Part shown: piece by piece, positions 47,634 to 56,806 of the stretch
Layout of the letters: the number at the start of each line of letters is the position of its first letter
Numbering within the stretch: position 1 is the stretch's first letter
DNA from: Photorhabdus luminescens subsp. luminescens
GTDB taxonomy: Bacteria > Pseudomonadota > Gammaproteobacteria > Enterobacterales > Enterobacteriaceae
NCBI RefSeq assembly: GCF_001083805.1
Contig: NZ_JXSK01000008.1
Span: 298,970 to 362,969 of the forward strand
Length of the DNA stretch: 64,000 nucleotides
Reading direction: 5' to 3'
Notes under the pieces: model-generated
What the model was told of the DNA's origin: nothing
The model's database searches: none
The model's input: only the letters and a program-made list of their open reading frames with translations
Program-made: the position numbers and the translations under genes

Positions 47634-48017
47634 TTACCACCACTTAGGATAATCATTAAATGCCTCGTATAACGCGTGTCTCGAATCATCAGTTAGCTTT
47701 TCTCTACCTTTTGCTGATGTGGTATAACCATCCAGATCTTCTTTAGCACATGACCACTCAAGCAAATTCTGGACAGGATTTAATAACAATTCAAAAGAAC
47801 CATTCATATCTTTAAGAAGAGCAATATCGTTTCTACGCATGTTATCGACAAACGCATCAAAACATTGACATTCTATCCATAACTGTAAGTTCACATCTGA
47901 ACTATAACCAAATTTATTTACTCGGATTGTAAGATTAAATTTTATTGATGGTATGTGCTCATCAAGTTCTATTACATCCAGTGCAATATTTATAGGACTT
48001 TTAATTTCTATATCCAT
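47634..48017 (-). CDS. Putative immunity protein for the adjacent CdiA-CT
   Basis: 127 residues, acidic, no membrane segments, ending NDYPKWW. Its ATG (48015-48017) directly abuts the stop codon of the toxin fragment upstream, the standard toxin-then-immunity arrangement. I do not recognise a named family; the role is assigned from position. Confidence 0.7.
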   Translation of the reverse strand: MDIEIKSPINIALDVIELDEHIPSIKFNLTIRVNKFGYSSDVNLQLWIECQCFDAFVDNMRRNDIALLKDMNGSFELLLNPVQNLLEWSCAKEDLDGYTTSAKGREKLTDDSRHALYEAFNDYPKWW

Positions 48018-49545
48018 TTAATGTGCTCCTACATAACGGGCATGAATGATCGTTGGCAACTCATTTGTTGCGCGTGGCGGTTTAATTTCCAGTTGCCAAC
48101 CATCTATAGTAATTCTCTCACCATATGGCATATTATTTTTTGTGGCAGTATTTACAGCGGATTGAAAACTCCTCAGCTCTTCCTGGCTGGCGAGTCTTAC
48201 GGCTTCAGGTGTATGCGTCACAGCTTTTGATGCCGCATATTCCGCCATATGTTCAGTAGCATTCCCGTGTACCCAGACTTTTTTCCCATTCGGTAATGAC
48301 ATTTCAAAAGATTTAGGAATCACCGATCCAGGATACACTGGCTGAGTACCTTTAATGGAATCGAAAACGGTTCCTGTTGATAACTCACTACCTTTCGCAG
48401 CATTAGTTGCAACAATTTCAGTTTTTCCATTAGGCAATGACTTTCCATCAAACTTACCAGTAGAGTGCTCAACGTTCGTCACTGTGCCCTGATTTCTCTG
48501 GCTGTATTTTCCTTCACCCGCACCCCATTGAGGAAGCGTGTTTTCTGTTTTACCGCCCACCCCCGGATTTTTAGCCAGTGCCAAAAAAGTCTTCGCAGCC
48601 ACATACTGCATCACCTTCGCTTCACTGGTCGGGATGCCGCTGGCCACAATTTCAGCGGCTTTCTCCGGCGTCATTTTCTCACTGGACATCACCACATCCA
48701 ACGGGACACCGAAGAAGTTCCCCCACGCCACAATCAGCCCTCTGGCTGGATCTTGACCTTCGGGATGGGTGCCCCGGGCTTGCCTCGCCAGCTCTTCGGA
48801 TAGCTGATCCGGTGTAGCACCTTCCTTGTACATCTTCATCGCCAGTGAACTCTGTGCCCGACCGTACTCCGCCATGCCTTTTGGCAAGCTCAGCGCATTA
48901 TTCTCAATCGCATTCTTCGCGGTCTGCGCTCCATCAACGCCGCCCGCTGTCGAATCTGTCACCAGCCCTGCCGCTATCCCTCCTGCCAGCGTAGACAAAT
49001 TACTGATTTTTTCCTTCTCATCCGCTGTCAATTCGCTCAATTTCTTAATCCGGGTAAAGCGCTCCGGCGATAACTGAGGCCGCCAGCTCGCCACCCGCAG
49101 CCCCCACCGACCCTGCAATAGCTGAACCCCCTTTCAGCTCGGCTATCACCCCGCCCAGAATCGCATGCGCCACCACGTTTGTCGCTTTTTCCTCCGGAGT
49201 TAATTGCTCATATGCCTTATCTCCGTAGGTCACCTTTTTCACCGCATTCGACAGATAAGGGGCCGCTCCGCTGGCTATCGCGGCCTTAATATCGCCACCC
49301 GCCAAACCTTGAAGAGCCGCAACCACCGCAGTTACCGCCTGACGACGATTACCACCAATATCCGCCCCCTGCCCTTTGATGGCGCCGTCATAGGCTATCT
49401 TATACGCCCTATCCGCAATAGTTTCCGCTGTGACAATACCGTTTTCCTGCTTTAACTGCGCCTCCGCTTGCTGTTTCAGCGCCTGCTGCCTTTCCGGGTC
49501 TTTCAATGCTTCCGTAGCTTTTTTCGTTGCAGTGATGGCTTCCTG
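48018..49545 (-). pseudogene. Orphan CdiA C-terminal toxin module, frameshifted
   Basis: Carries a CdiA pre-toxin region (from QEAITATKKATEALKDPER, about 49540) through an ENN motif (AKNAIENNALS, near 48905) to a distinct toxin tip ending IIHARYVGAH. Compared with the near-identical copy at 52620-53140, there is one extra A around 49046 (CTTAATCCGG versus CTTATCCGG), which breaks the frame after GALYPD. The tip contains VYPGSVIPKSFEM and VWVHGNATEHMAEY; I do not know its activity. The downstream half (from about 49118) is open and could still be expressed if reinitiated. The 5' end is truncated at a junction with a symE remnant. Confidence 0.78.
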
Positions 49546-49551
49546 CGTATT

Positions 49552-49602
49552 GCAGCATTGAGCACGGACCGTTGATTATCCGGCTCGTTGAGAACAGCGG
49601 AG
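49552..49602 (+). pseudogene. symE: symE 3' remnant
   Basis: About 50 bp matching the end of symE (CAGCATTGAGCACGG ... TTGATTATCCGGCT) but with a stop replacing the conserved Glu codon context. It forms the exact left-hand junction of the pre-toxin fragment; the same junction recurs at 53142. Confidence 0.6.
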
Positions 49603-49614
49603 GGTTAAAGGGAA

Positions 49615-49642
49615 AATCCTAGCACTTTGGCTGGGATTTTTC
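49615..49642 (+). terminator. Terminator after symE remnant
   Basis: Stem AATCCTAGC / GCTGGGATT followed by TTTTCTC on the plus strand. Same family of hairpin as at 47597 and 58964. Confidence 0.65.
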
Positions 49643-49645
49643 TCA

Positions 49646-49870
49646 CTAATACATATCAAATAGCCAAAGTAAAAACCCAGCTAAAGCACCTGCTGCTCCA
49701 ATTTGCAAATGAACCCCTATATTGTCTTTGATGGAACAAAAAATATCGGCTTTGTCTATAAACCATAAACTGAAAGCTTGTGAGATAACACTCAGCAAGA
49801 AAACAGCCAAGAAAAAAGAAAATGATAGATAACACATAATCACTATTGATTTCATTTTATTTTTTTTCAT
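49646..49870 (-). CDS. Small membrane immunity protein
   Basis: 74 residues from ATG 49868-49870, overlapping the end of the toxin gene by 14 bp. Two hydrophobic segments (about 7-33, IVIMCYLSFSFFLAVFLL, and 52-72, GAAGALAGFLLWLF). A downstream ATG at 49855 is an alternative start. A two-helix membrane protein right after a CdiA-CT fits immunity to a membrane-targeting (ionophore-like) CDI toxin; this is inference. Confidence 0.7.
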   Translation of the reverse strand: MKKNKMKSIVIMCYLSFSFFLAVFLLSVISQAFSLWFIDKADIFCSIKDNIGVHLQIGAAGALAGFLLWLFDMY

Positions 49871-50750
49871 CTTGCTGTTTTCCTTCTTGTACTGCTCCCC
49901 CAACAGTAGAGTTGAACCAACCTGATACGGCTGAATCACCAACGTTACCAACCACTGATGGGACTGAACTTTGTCTCGCAGGCTTTGTAATTGTCCAAAT
50001 CCCGATTGGTTCCCATTCAAGTTGTTTCGATATTGGATTGAAAATCTTCTCCATTGGAATTTTCAGAACATTACCAGCCGTGTAACCTGCACTGGCACCT
50101 CCTTTACTCAATATCGCATTTAAGAACGGATCATCCCCTTTAATTTCCGCAGTGTAGTAACCACCTATTGCATTCCACGTTACAGTGGGGTTGTAACCTT
50201 TTCCAGCAGTAATGGCGCCAACAACACCTGCACCAATCAAATCAGAGAGTTTTACTTCTTTCGTCGTACCATATTGAATAGCCGCATTCATACCACTGGT
50301 GATCCCTGCTGCAAGTAACTGTTCTTTGCCTTTTGCTCCCTGAATCATCGCCTTTGCACCAAAGACCATTACAGGCCATGAAGTTGGATCTAAGGCGACA
50401 GCGGCAACTCTGTCAGAAGTGGTAATATTATCCTTCAAAAACTGCAAATCCTTACCATTCAAATACTGCACTATCTTGATGGCGTCGGGATCTTTTAATT
50501 TCTCTGACAATCGAATTTGTAACGATCCCTCATCAAGCGCAACATTCGTATTTGCTTGAATAATTTCTTCATAAGTCACGCAGGTAATCCCCCCTCCTTT
50601 GCATTTTTCCTCTAATTCGGCGCTATTCTTATTGCTGGTATCTAAATACTTCTGAATGACAGCACCACAGTCACCTCCTTTAGCCTTACACTCCGCCAGT
50701 TCTTTATCAAAACTTCTGCTTTCATCTTCGTGCAAGTAGTTATTCTCCAC
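49857..50750 (-). CDS. Orphan CdiA-CT toxin starting at the VENN motif
   Basis: 297 residues. The first codon (GTG at 50750) is the V of VENN, and an in-frame TGA lies just upstream, so the module was cut from its parent at this motif. Residues 1-100 hold a cysteine-containing entry-type linker different from that of the other modules here. Residues 120-230 are glycine/alanine-rich and hydrophobic (LLAAGITSGMNAAIQYG, LIGAGVVGAITAG, GGYYTAEIKGDDPFLN), resembling CdiA tips that act on the inner membrane. It ends EGKQQDEKK and overlaps a small membrane immunity gene. Without a parent cdiA signal it is not secreted on its own. Confidence 0.78.
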   Translation of the reverse strand: MENNYLHEDESRSFDKELAECKAKGGDCGAVIQKYLDTSNKNSAELEEKCKGGGITCVTYEEIIQANTNVALDEGSLQIRLSEKLKDPDAIKIVQYLNGKDLQFLKDNITTSDRVAAVALDPTSWPVMVFGAKAMIQGAKGKEQLLAAGITSGMNAAIQYGTTKEVKLSDLIGAGVVGAITAGKGYNPTVTWNAIGGYYTAEIKGDDPFLNAILSKGGASAGYTAGNVLKIPMEKIFNPISKQLEWEPIGIWTITKPARQSSVPSVVGNVGDSAVSGWFNSTVGGAVQEGKQQDEKK

Positions 50751-50756
50751 AACAAC

Positions 50757-51043
50757 TCACTCCAGTGCGAACTTCACCGACGAACGCCGCTTTTCCTAAT
50801 GCCACCAGTCAGTTACAACCCATTTTTTCCAATGTCCGTTCACCGCCGAACCCAAAACTCCCTGACGCGCTTTTCGCCTCCGAAGGCCGGTTTTTCCCGC
50901 CGTGCCCTTGTCAGGGGAGCCCCTTTTTCGGCAACGGGCGAACGTCGCCCAGCTTGTCTGGGCGGCGGGTGCCCGTTCTGCGGGCGCGGGCGGCACAGAG
51001 CCCGTAAGCGGCGCCCCTGCGACGCTCTGAACAACTGGCGGCT
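50757..51043. repeat. GC-rich repeat upstream of orphan toxin module (copy 1)
   Basis: About 280 bp nearly identical to 60331-60620, both directly upstream of a minus-strand orphan toxin whose coding begins at or near VENN. Strongly GC-rich relative to its surroundings, with internal inverted repeats such as GCCCGTTCTGCGGGC. The first 33 bp also occur at 54477-54509. Open frames across it look like artefacts of base composition. Confidence 0.8.
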
Positions 51044-51046
51044 AAA

Positions 51047-51216
51047 AGGAAGATCCCAACTTTTGGGGTGCAGTTCATTTACCACCGGGCAGCCGGTGCA
51101 GGTCAGCATTGAACACGGACTGTTGATTATCCGGCTGGCTGACAGCTAGAAGGAAGATCTCTGTACAATGAACCGCACCTTAATCAGTTAGGTTCTGATT
51201 TTTAGGTGCAGTTCAC
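51047..51216. mobile_element. Remnant insertion-sequence ends
   Basis: 51047-51072 reads ATCCCAACTTTTGGGGTGCA then GTTCA, like the terminal repeat of IS3-family elements (TGNACTGCACCCAAAAGTTGG). 51169-51216 is an inverted repeat with TGAACCGCACCT / AGGTGCAGTTCA arms. No transposase remains; they bracket a symE remnant. Confidence 0.4.
51075..51149 (+). pseudogene. symE: symE 3' remnant
   Basis: Encodes only FTTGQPVQVSIEHGLLII and RLADS before the stop at 51147, the last quarter of SymE. The 5' part is replaced by an insertion-sequence end. It lies between two toxin/immunity cassettes. Confidence 0.7.
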
Positions 51217-51234
51217 ATTGGCTGGGATCTTTTA

Positions 51235-51585
51235 CTATCTAATTAATGTTCCCCATTTAACGGATATAAAAGGTTTTAACCTAATTTCAACCTCTGTTCT
51301 TGTGTCAGCAAAGATAATTTCAGAATGTATATACTCTCCGTTTATTTCATCCTTAATTTTAAAACTGTTAACACCTTCACTCAGATATCCCGCTATTCTG
51401 TTTCCATTTAGCTCTAATATTGTCTGTATCCATCCTTCTAATACATTGAAAGAAAAAACTAAGTGGATTCCAGTATCATCAGTAAACTCATATGCAAAAT
51501 GTCTATCTGACTTATTAACCAATGTTGGTTCACTTTCAAAGAAGGAAAGTAAATCTAGTTCATCCGGATAGGATTCAATAAACAT
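51235..51585 (-). CDS. Putative immunity protein
   Basis: 116 residues, beta-rich looking and acidic, no membrane segment (MFIESYPDELDLLSFFESEP at the start). The start overlaps the stop of the upstream toxin (TAATG), giving translational coupling. I do not recognise the family; immunity is assigned from the coupling and position. Confidence 0.72.
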   Translation of the reverse strand: MFIESYPDELDLLSFFESEPTLVNKSDRHFAYEFTDDTGIHLVFSFNVLEGWIQTILELNGNRIAGYLSEGVNSFKIKDEINGEYIHSEIIFADTRTEVEIRLKPFISVKWGTLIR

Positions 51586-53096
51586 TATTTTTTCCCTTCT
51601 TTCGGTATGGTAGTGATAAAACGTCTAGTTCCATCAGGCATAATTTCAAATGAAGTTTCAAGTTTAGTAGCTTTGCCTGAGGGACCGAACAGCAAAGACT
51701 CTCTGACCTCATATTTACCAAATTTGTCAGTATATACCTGCACTATATTCCCCTTTGTCTTAGGCACTTTTGAGAGGTGTTCCATAAGATATTGAGCACC
51801 TTTATCGTCTGTTGGAATTCCTAAGCGCCTCATAGATTGTTCCATTTGAGTAGATCGATCGGTATTATGCTTACCACTAGTCACTCTCCCAAATAAGTAG
51901 TTAACTTTATTCGGATCAATAACCACATTGCTTTTTGCAGCTTGTTGATCAAGCATCGAAAATTGCTGCTTAGAATTCAGATCTACTGAGTTCTTACTAT
52001 TTTGCCCAATCTTTTCCAGTGCCGTTTTCTCTGTATTAACAACTGCACTTGTGCTTCCTTTTGTCGTTGGCGATGATTTCGGTCCTTTACTGCCTTCAAC
52101 AATAACAGGCAGCGTCATCGCCATTGCAGCGGCAGTCTCCTTACTCATGCCCATCGCTTCAAAGCGTTTTGTCCAGCCGAGTTCGCCTACCTTACCTGTG
52201 GCCGCCTGACCTAACGTATTCACTGCCGACAGGTAATTTCTGAACTCAACCGGCAATGTGCCATCCCGGTCCATATTTTTGAGGGTACGTTCAAACACCG
52301 GCCACTGATCAACCAGATAACCATACTTCTGCGCACACTGGTTCGGGTTGCTGTTACAGGAGTCCATCATTTCCTGCTGATTACGGATATTGGTCTTCAC
52401 CATATCCTTGATCACCTGTTGACAACTTTCCCCTTCGCAGGTTCGGACTTGCTGCGCGAAGCGATCCAGATCATTCACGCTCAGATAGTTATTCTCAACC
52501 GCATTCTTCGCCGTCTGCGCTCCATCAACGCCGCCCGCTGTCGAATCTGTCACCAGCCCTGCCGCTATCCCTCCTGCCAGCGTAGACAAATTACTGATTT
52601 TTTCCTTCTCATCCGCTGTCAATTCGCTCAATTTCTTATCCGGGTAAAGCGCTCCGGCGATAACTGAGGCCGCCAGCTCGCCACCCGCAGCCCCCACCGA
52701 CCCTGCAATAGCTGAACCCCCTTTCAGCTCGGCTATCACCCCGCCCAGAATCGCATGCGCCACCACGTTTGTCGCTTTTTCCTCCGGAGTTAATTGCTCA
52801 TATGCCTTATCTCCGTAGGTCACCTTTTTCACCGCATTCGACAGATAAGGGGCCGCCCCGCTGGCTATCGCGGCCTTAATATCGCCACCCGCCAAACCTT
52901 GAAGAGCCGCAACTACCGCGGTTACCGCCTGACGACGATTACCACCAATATCCGCCCCCTGCCCTTTGATGGCGCCGTCATAGGCTATCTTATACGCCCT
53001 ATCCGCAATGGTTTCCGCTGTGACAATACCGTTTTCCTGCTTTAACTGCGCCTCCGCTTGCTGTTTCAGCGCCTGCTGCCTTTCCGGGTCTTTCAA
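51585..53096 (-). CDS. Orphan CdiA pre-toxin/VENN/toxin module (BECR-type nuclease candidate)
   Basis: 503 residues. 1-195 CdiA pre-toxin region; VENNYLS near 199; 200-350 a constant linker with the Cys-containing ARTCEGESC-like and NSNPNQCAQKYGYLVD segments shared with the modules at 53.6-54.5 and 59.4-60.3 kb; 365-503 a unique tip with NYLFGRVTSGKHNTDRSTQM, LMEHLSKV and VRESLLFGPSG. The spacing of Gly-x-x-His-x-x-x-Arg resembles small RNase-fold polymorphic toxins; catalytic activity is unproven. The start is uncertain (TTG at 53096), because the parent gene is cut at about 53140 against a symE remnant. The reading frame is intact, unlike its duplicate at 48-49.5 kb. Confidence 0.8.
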   Translation of the reverse strand: MKDPERQQALKQQAEAQLKQENGIVTAETIADRAYKIAYDGAIKGQGADIGGNRRQAVTAVVAALQGLAGGDIKAAIASGAAPYLSNAVKKVTYGDKAYEQLTPEEKATNVVAHAILGGVIAELKGGSAIAGSVGAAGGELAASVIAGALYPDKKLSELTADEKEKISNLSTLAGGIAAGLVTDSTAGGVDGAQTAKNAVENNYLSVNDLDRFAQQVRTCEGESCQQVIKDMVKTNIRNQQEMMDSCNSNPNQCAQKYGYLVDQWPVFERTLKNMDRDGTLPVEFRNYLSAVNTLGQAATGKVGELGWTKRFEAMGMSKETAAAMAMTLPVIVEGSKGPKSSPTTKGSTSAVVNTEKTALEKIGQNSKNSVDLNSKQQFSMLDQQAAKSNVVIDPNKVNYLFGRVTSGKHNTDRSTQMEQSMRRLGIPTDDKGAQYLMEHLSKVPKTKGNIVQVYTDKFGKYEVRESLLFGPSGKATKLETSFEIMPDGTRRFITTIPKEGKK

Positions 53097-53141
53097 TGCT
53101 TCCGTGGCTTTTTTCGTTGCAGTGATGGCTTCCTGCGTATT

Positions 53142-53193
53142 TCAGCATTGAGCACGGACCGTTGATTATCCGGCTTGTTGAGAACAGTTGACG
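53142..53193 (+). pseudogene. symE: symE 3' remnant
   Basis: Matches the symE end fragment at 49552-49602 almost base for base and forms the same junction with a CdiA pre-toxin fragment. Confidence 0.6.
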
Positions 53194-53207
53194 GCTAAAA
53201 GAAGGAA

Positions 53208-53236
53208 GATCCCGGCCACATTGAAGTGACCGGGAC
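53208..53236. terminator. Hairpin between symE remnant and immunity gene
   Basis: TCCCGG-C-CAC pairs with GTG-A-CCGGGA around a short loop, between convergent genes. No U-tract on the plus side. Confidence 0.5.
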
Positions 53237-53242
53237 GCCTAA

Positions 53243-53560
53243 TTAACAAAAATCCTGTTCTATATTGCCTTCCGCCTTTAAGATTTCCAAAAAGCGTTGA
53301 TAAGCCGTTTCATCTAGCTCAAGAAGATCGTCTAATAATTGTTCTTCTATTAATGCCCAATGATGCACACTTTTAGCATCATCATTCGAGAAAAAAATAG
53401 TTCTAAAATCTATCGTTGTATCAATAACTGAGACTTCATTAGATTTATATGCCTGTAGACCTCCATAATTTGGTGGTAACCCATAAAAATATGTTTCATC
53501 ACCAAACCAATATATGGCAAAAACATCAACCATAGAGCCATCTGATTCTTTTATTTTCAT
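53243..53560 (-). CDS. Putative immunity protein
   Basis: 105 residues, acidic, no membrane segment (VFAIYWFGDETYFYGLPPNY near 13). Its ATG overlaps the TGA of the preceding toxin frame (ATGA). Family not recognised; assigned by coupling to the toxin end. Confidence 0.7.
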   Translation of the reverse strand: MKIKESDGSMVDVFAIYWFGDETYFYGLPPNYGGLQAYKSNEVSVIDTTIDFRTIFFSNDDAKSVHHWALIEEQLLDDLLELDETAYQRFLEILKAEGNIEQDFC

Positions 53561-54476
53561 TTAACATTATCCTTTATTGAATCTATTATCTTTTTAGGAT
53601 CCTGTTGGATTCTCTGGGGAGTAGTAATTTTCATGTCATAGGCTTTACCAGTATTTAAGTTGTACTGGTAATGTATAGTTATTGTTTGTCCATTAGGGAG
53701 CCTATGTTTCGCCTCCATTTTCTGAAAACCAGCTGCTGTCGGAAAACGGGGATCTTTATTCATACCTAACAATTTACTTCCCTGTAACGGATTTGATTTA
53801 ACTTGTTTCCAGAAAGTTCATTTAGATCCCTTGGTGCGGCAACTTGTTGCCCCGGTTTCGCGGTAGATATCTTCTCAGCATTTTTGATAAGCTGCTGATG
53901 GTAAACCGTATTAGCCGATTTATCACCCAGATTCGTTGTGCCCTGACTGTTTTGCCCAATCTTTTCCAGCGCCGCTTTCTCTGTATTAACAACCGCACCT
54001 GTGCTCCCTTTTGTCGTTGGCGATGATTTCGGCCCTTTGCTGCCTTCAACAATAACAGGCAGCGTCATCGCCATCGCAGCGGCAGTTTCCTTACTCATAC
54101 CCATCGCTTCAAAGCGTTTTGTCCAGCCGAGTTCACCCACTTTGCCTGTGGCAGCCTGACCTAATGTATTCACCGCCGACAGGTAATTTCTGAACTCAAC
54201 CGGCAATGTGCCATCCTGGTCCATATTTTTGAGGGTACGCTCAAACACAGGCCACTTATCAACCAGATAACCATACTTCTGCGCACATTGGTTCGGGTTA
54301 CTGTTACAGAAGTCCATCATTTCCTGTTGATTACGGATATTGGTATCAACCATATCCTTGATCACCTGCTTACAGCTTTCCCCTTCACAGGTTCGGGCTT
54401 GGTGCGCAAAATTGTCCAGCTCATTGACACTCAGATAGTTATTCTCAATAACAACGCATTCCATTGCGAACCTCAC
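53557..54476 (-). pseudogene. Orphan CdiA-CT module with a frameshift before its toxin tip
   Basis: Begins just before VIENNYLS, carries the same constant linker as the modules at 51.6-53.1 and 59.4-60.3 kb, and then a unique tip. Around 53800 the frame changes: the first frame ends NQIRYREVNC, while the other frame continues VKSNPLQGSKLLGMNKDPRF through AKHRLPNGQTITIHYQYNL to the stop at 53557. The shift separates linker and tip, so the toxin is probably dead unless frameshifting or reinitiation at the ATG near 53763 occurs. The immunity gene downstream remains intact. Confidence 0.72.
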
Positions 54477-54509
54477 CGACGAACAGCGATTTTCCTAATG
54501 CCATCAGTG

Positions 54510-56419
54510 GTCGCGGTAGGAATAGCCGTTACCGGCTACCCCCCGCACAGATCCGGACGTGCGCTACTAACGCATCCGGCTCCTACCTCGGGTGTTTGGC
54601 GTAAAAGCGCTGCAAAGGATAAGGATGTACAATTCGGGGGGACGGTATCCATTTAGTCACCAACTGACTGTAACGCGACCACGTCATTTTGTGCCGCTGG
54701 CTTCGCCGTCTCAGTGACTTCAACCACATCCGCTTCACTTCTTCCACAAATTGGCACAATGCTCTGCTGTTGAAGGGGACGCCATAGTAATTGATGTGCC
54801 CTTCTATCACTCGTTTCAGCCACCGTCCCGTTTCTTCCGGGCGGTTGTGCAACCGTTGCCGCAGCCCCTGTTTTATTCGCTTCAGTTGTGTTTGACGCCG
54901 TTTTCGTTGAGTTTTGCGCATCACCGCATCCTTGCCCGTGTGTAATCGTCCTATATAATGCGTAAATCCCAGAAAATCAAACGTCCCCGGCTTGCCCCTC
55001 TCCGGTCGCTCCTCATATTGCTTTAACGCAAAGCGACCAAATCGTACCAACCGGGTTTTCGCTGGGTGTACCTTCAGCCCAAACTGCATCAGACGTCGTT
55101 GTAGCAGGGATTGGCACGCCCGAGCATCCTGATGGGTCTGGAAGCCCAGAACCGCGTCATCAGCATATCGGATCATCACCACATCTCCTTGCATGTGCTT
55201 TCGCCATGCGTTGAGCCAGAGGTCAAAGCTGTAGTGCAGATAGATATTCGCCAGCAGTGGCGATATGACAGCACCTTGCGGCGTGCCACAATGCGACTTC
55301 TGTCGGTGACCGTGTTCATCAACTATCCCCACCGTGACCCACTGCCTGATTAATCGCAACATCCGACCGTCCCTTATCCTGGGCTGAATAAACCGGATGA
55401 GCCAGTCATGCTCCACGGTATCGAAGAACCGACTGATGTCCAGATCCAGCACCCAATTGACTTTCCTCTCCATAATTGCCACATTCAGCGCATCCAGAGC
55501 ATCGTGCGGCCCTCTGCCCGGTCTGAACCCATACGAGAAGCCGAGAAAATCGGTCTCGTAGATTTGATTTAAGACCGTGACAGCCGCTTGTTGCACGATT
55601 TTGTCCTCCAGACACAGGATACTCAATGGCCTTTCTGTCCCGTCTTCTTTCAGGATCATCACCTGCCTTGCCGGCTGGGGCCTGTATTGCCCCCGATGAA
55701 GTCTGCCGTGGAGCGCATGGAGGTTGTTTTGCAGATTTTCTGCATAGTTTTCCCATGTGATACCGTCGCAGCCCGGGGCAGACTGACGTTTAAGTTGCTG
55801 AAAACTCTGACATAACAGTTCTTCACTGATGTGATGGAAAAGGTGAGTAAACTGCTGTTTCCTATCCCTCTTTGCTGCTTTTCGCACAGCCAGCAGGCGT
55901 AACGTCGTATTTCCCCGGCTCTGTGTCCGGATACGGGCGCACTGTTGGCTGTTCCCCTTGGTCGGGAGCCTTCCCTCCATCAATTCCGCCACATTGTTTT
56001 CTGTTTTGTTCACTGATTTCTCCGGTACTATACTCCCGTCCGACTTCCTGAACTCCATAAGGCTTCCGCTTTGACACTTAGACCTTATCGTCCCAACTGC
56101 TCACGATGGGAAACCGTTCAGGATCTCCCAGGTTCCACGCGACGAACTTCCTCACATGCACAGGGTCTCCGACCCCGGGAGGTATGGTCAGGTTTCGCCA
56201 ATACAACCTGACCATTATAGGTTTCCGCCTAGCTTAACTACGTCACCACCTCCGATTTACCGATTTCGTGGCTCAATACCTGGCCTGTGAGTGCCTTCGC
56301 TAACACTTCACGACAGTAGTTACCCACAGTCGCGCATAGCTAAAGGACCGGGCGAGTGGCTAGCTCTTACCCGGAAGGGACTTTCACCCTCTGTTCTATC
56401 GCCAGCTTGCCTGGCGTAC
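54510..56419 (-). mobile_element. Group II intron
   Basis: About 1.9 kb on the minus strand. The 5' end is probably GTACGCCAGGC at 56419 (GUGYG-like), directly abutting the IS66 left inverted repeat. A structured 5' region follows, then the reverse transcriptase gene, then a domain V-like hairpin (GAGCCGGATGCG ... GCGCACGTCCGGATC, 54542-54590) and domain VI, ending CCTACCGCGAC near 54510. The 3' exon is the 33-bp start of the GC-rich repeat upstream of the toxin module. Exact boundaries are estimates. Confidence 0.8.
54583..56058 (-). CDS. ltrA: Group II intron reverse transcriptase/maturase
   Basis: 491 residues. Reverse transcriptase domain with GCDGITWENY near 98, GFRPGRGPHDAL, CGTPQGAVISPLLANIYLH, and the catalytic YADD near 298; maturase domain X follows (FDFLGFTHYIG, then GHINYYGVPFN). 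No C-terminal HNH endonuclease domain is visible, as in endonuclease-lacking intron classes. The ATG at 56058 lies inside intron domain IV. The frame is intact, so the intron may still be active. Confidence 0.92.
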   Translation of the reverse strand: MEFRKSDGSIVPEKSVNKTENNVAELMEGRLPTKGNSQQCARIRTQSRGNTTLRLLAVRKAAKRDRKQQFTHLFHHISEELLCQSFQQLKRQSAPGCDGITWENYAENLQNNLHALHGRLHRGQYRPQPARQVMILKEDGTERPLSILCLEDKIVQQAAVTVLNQIYETDFLGFSYGFRPGRGPHDALDALNVAIMERKVNWVLDLDISRFFDTVEHDWLIRFIQPRIRDGRMLRLIRQWVTVGIVDEHGHRQKSHCGTPQGAVISPLLANIYLHYSFDLWLNAWRKHMQGDVVMIRYADDAVLGFQTHQDARACQSLLQRRLMQFGLKVHPAKTRLVRFGRFALKQYEERPERGKPGTFDFLGFTHYIGRLHTGKDAVMRKTQRKRRQTQLKRIKQGLRQRLHNRPEETGRWLKRVIEGHINYYGVPFNSRALCQFVEEVKRMWLKSLRRRSQRHKMTWSRYSQLVTKWIPSPRIVHPYPLQRFYAKHPR

Positions 56420-56503
56420 TAAACGTCCGGTCATCTCACCTTGTTCTTCCCCTCCGGCCCATGCACGCTACCGCTTCCTTATCTTCACCTGGAGACTGAC
56501 ACC

Positions 56504-56806
56504 ATGAGCCGTAGCCGATATACCCCGGAACAAAAACAGCAACATGTGACCCAATGGCGCCACAGTGACCTGACCCGAAAACAGTATTGCGAACAGCATC
56601 AGCTGAGTTTTTCCTCTTTCCGCGACTGGATTGCCGACAGTAACAAAATACCCCAACCTCTCAGCCAGACACTGCCCGCCCTCTTGCCGGTTTCACTCCA
56701 GCCTGACGACGCGCACACCGTCACCCTGCATACCCCAGACGGCTATGCCATCGCCTGTCCATTGACGCTGTTGCCTGACGTGATGCGGGTACTGGCCCGA
56801 TGCTGA
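56504..56806 (+). CDS. tnpA: IS66 TnpA-like accessory protein
   Basis: 100 residues. N-terminal helix-turn-helix sequence (YTPEQKQQHVTQWRHSDLTR, then KQYCEQHQLSFSSFRDW) typical of the first IS66 orf. Start chosen at MSRSRY (56504); a longer upstream frame is not supported. It overlaps the next gene by 7 bp. Confidence 0.88.
   Translation: MSRSRYTPEQKQQHVTQWRHSDLTRKQYCEQHQLSFSSFRDWIADSNKIPQPLSQTLPALLPVSLQPDDAHTVTLHTPDGYAIACPLTLLPDVMRVLARC

Noticed and set aside
50730..51149. 139-residue plus-strand frame over the GC-rich repeat
   Set aside because: It fuses antisense toxin sequence, the repeat and a symE scrap; a compositional artefact.
55406..55756. Second minus-strand frame inside the intron reverse transcriptase
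   Set aside because: It is an alternative frame of the reverse transcriptase gene without its own start signals.
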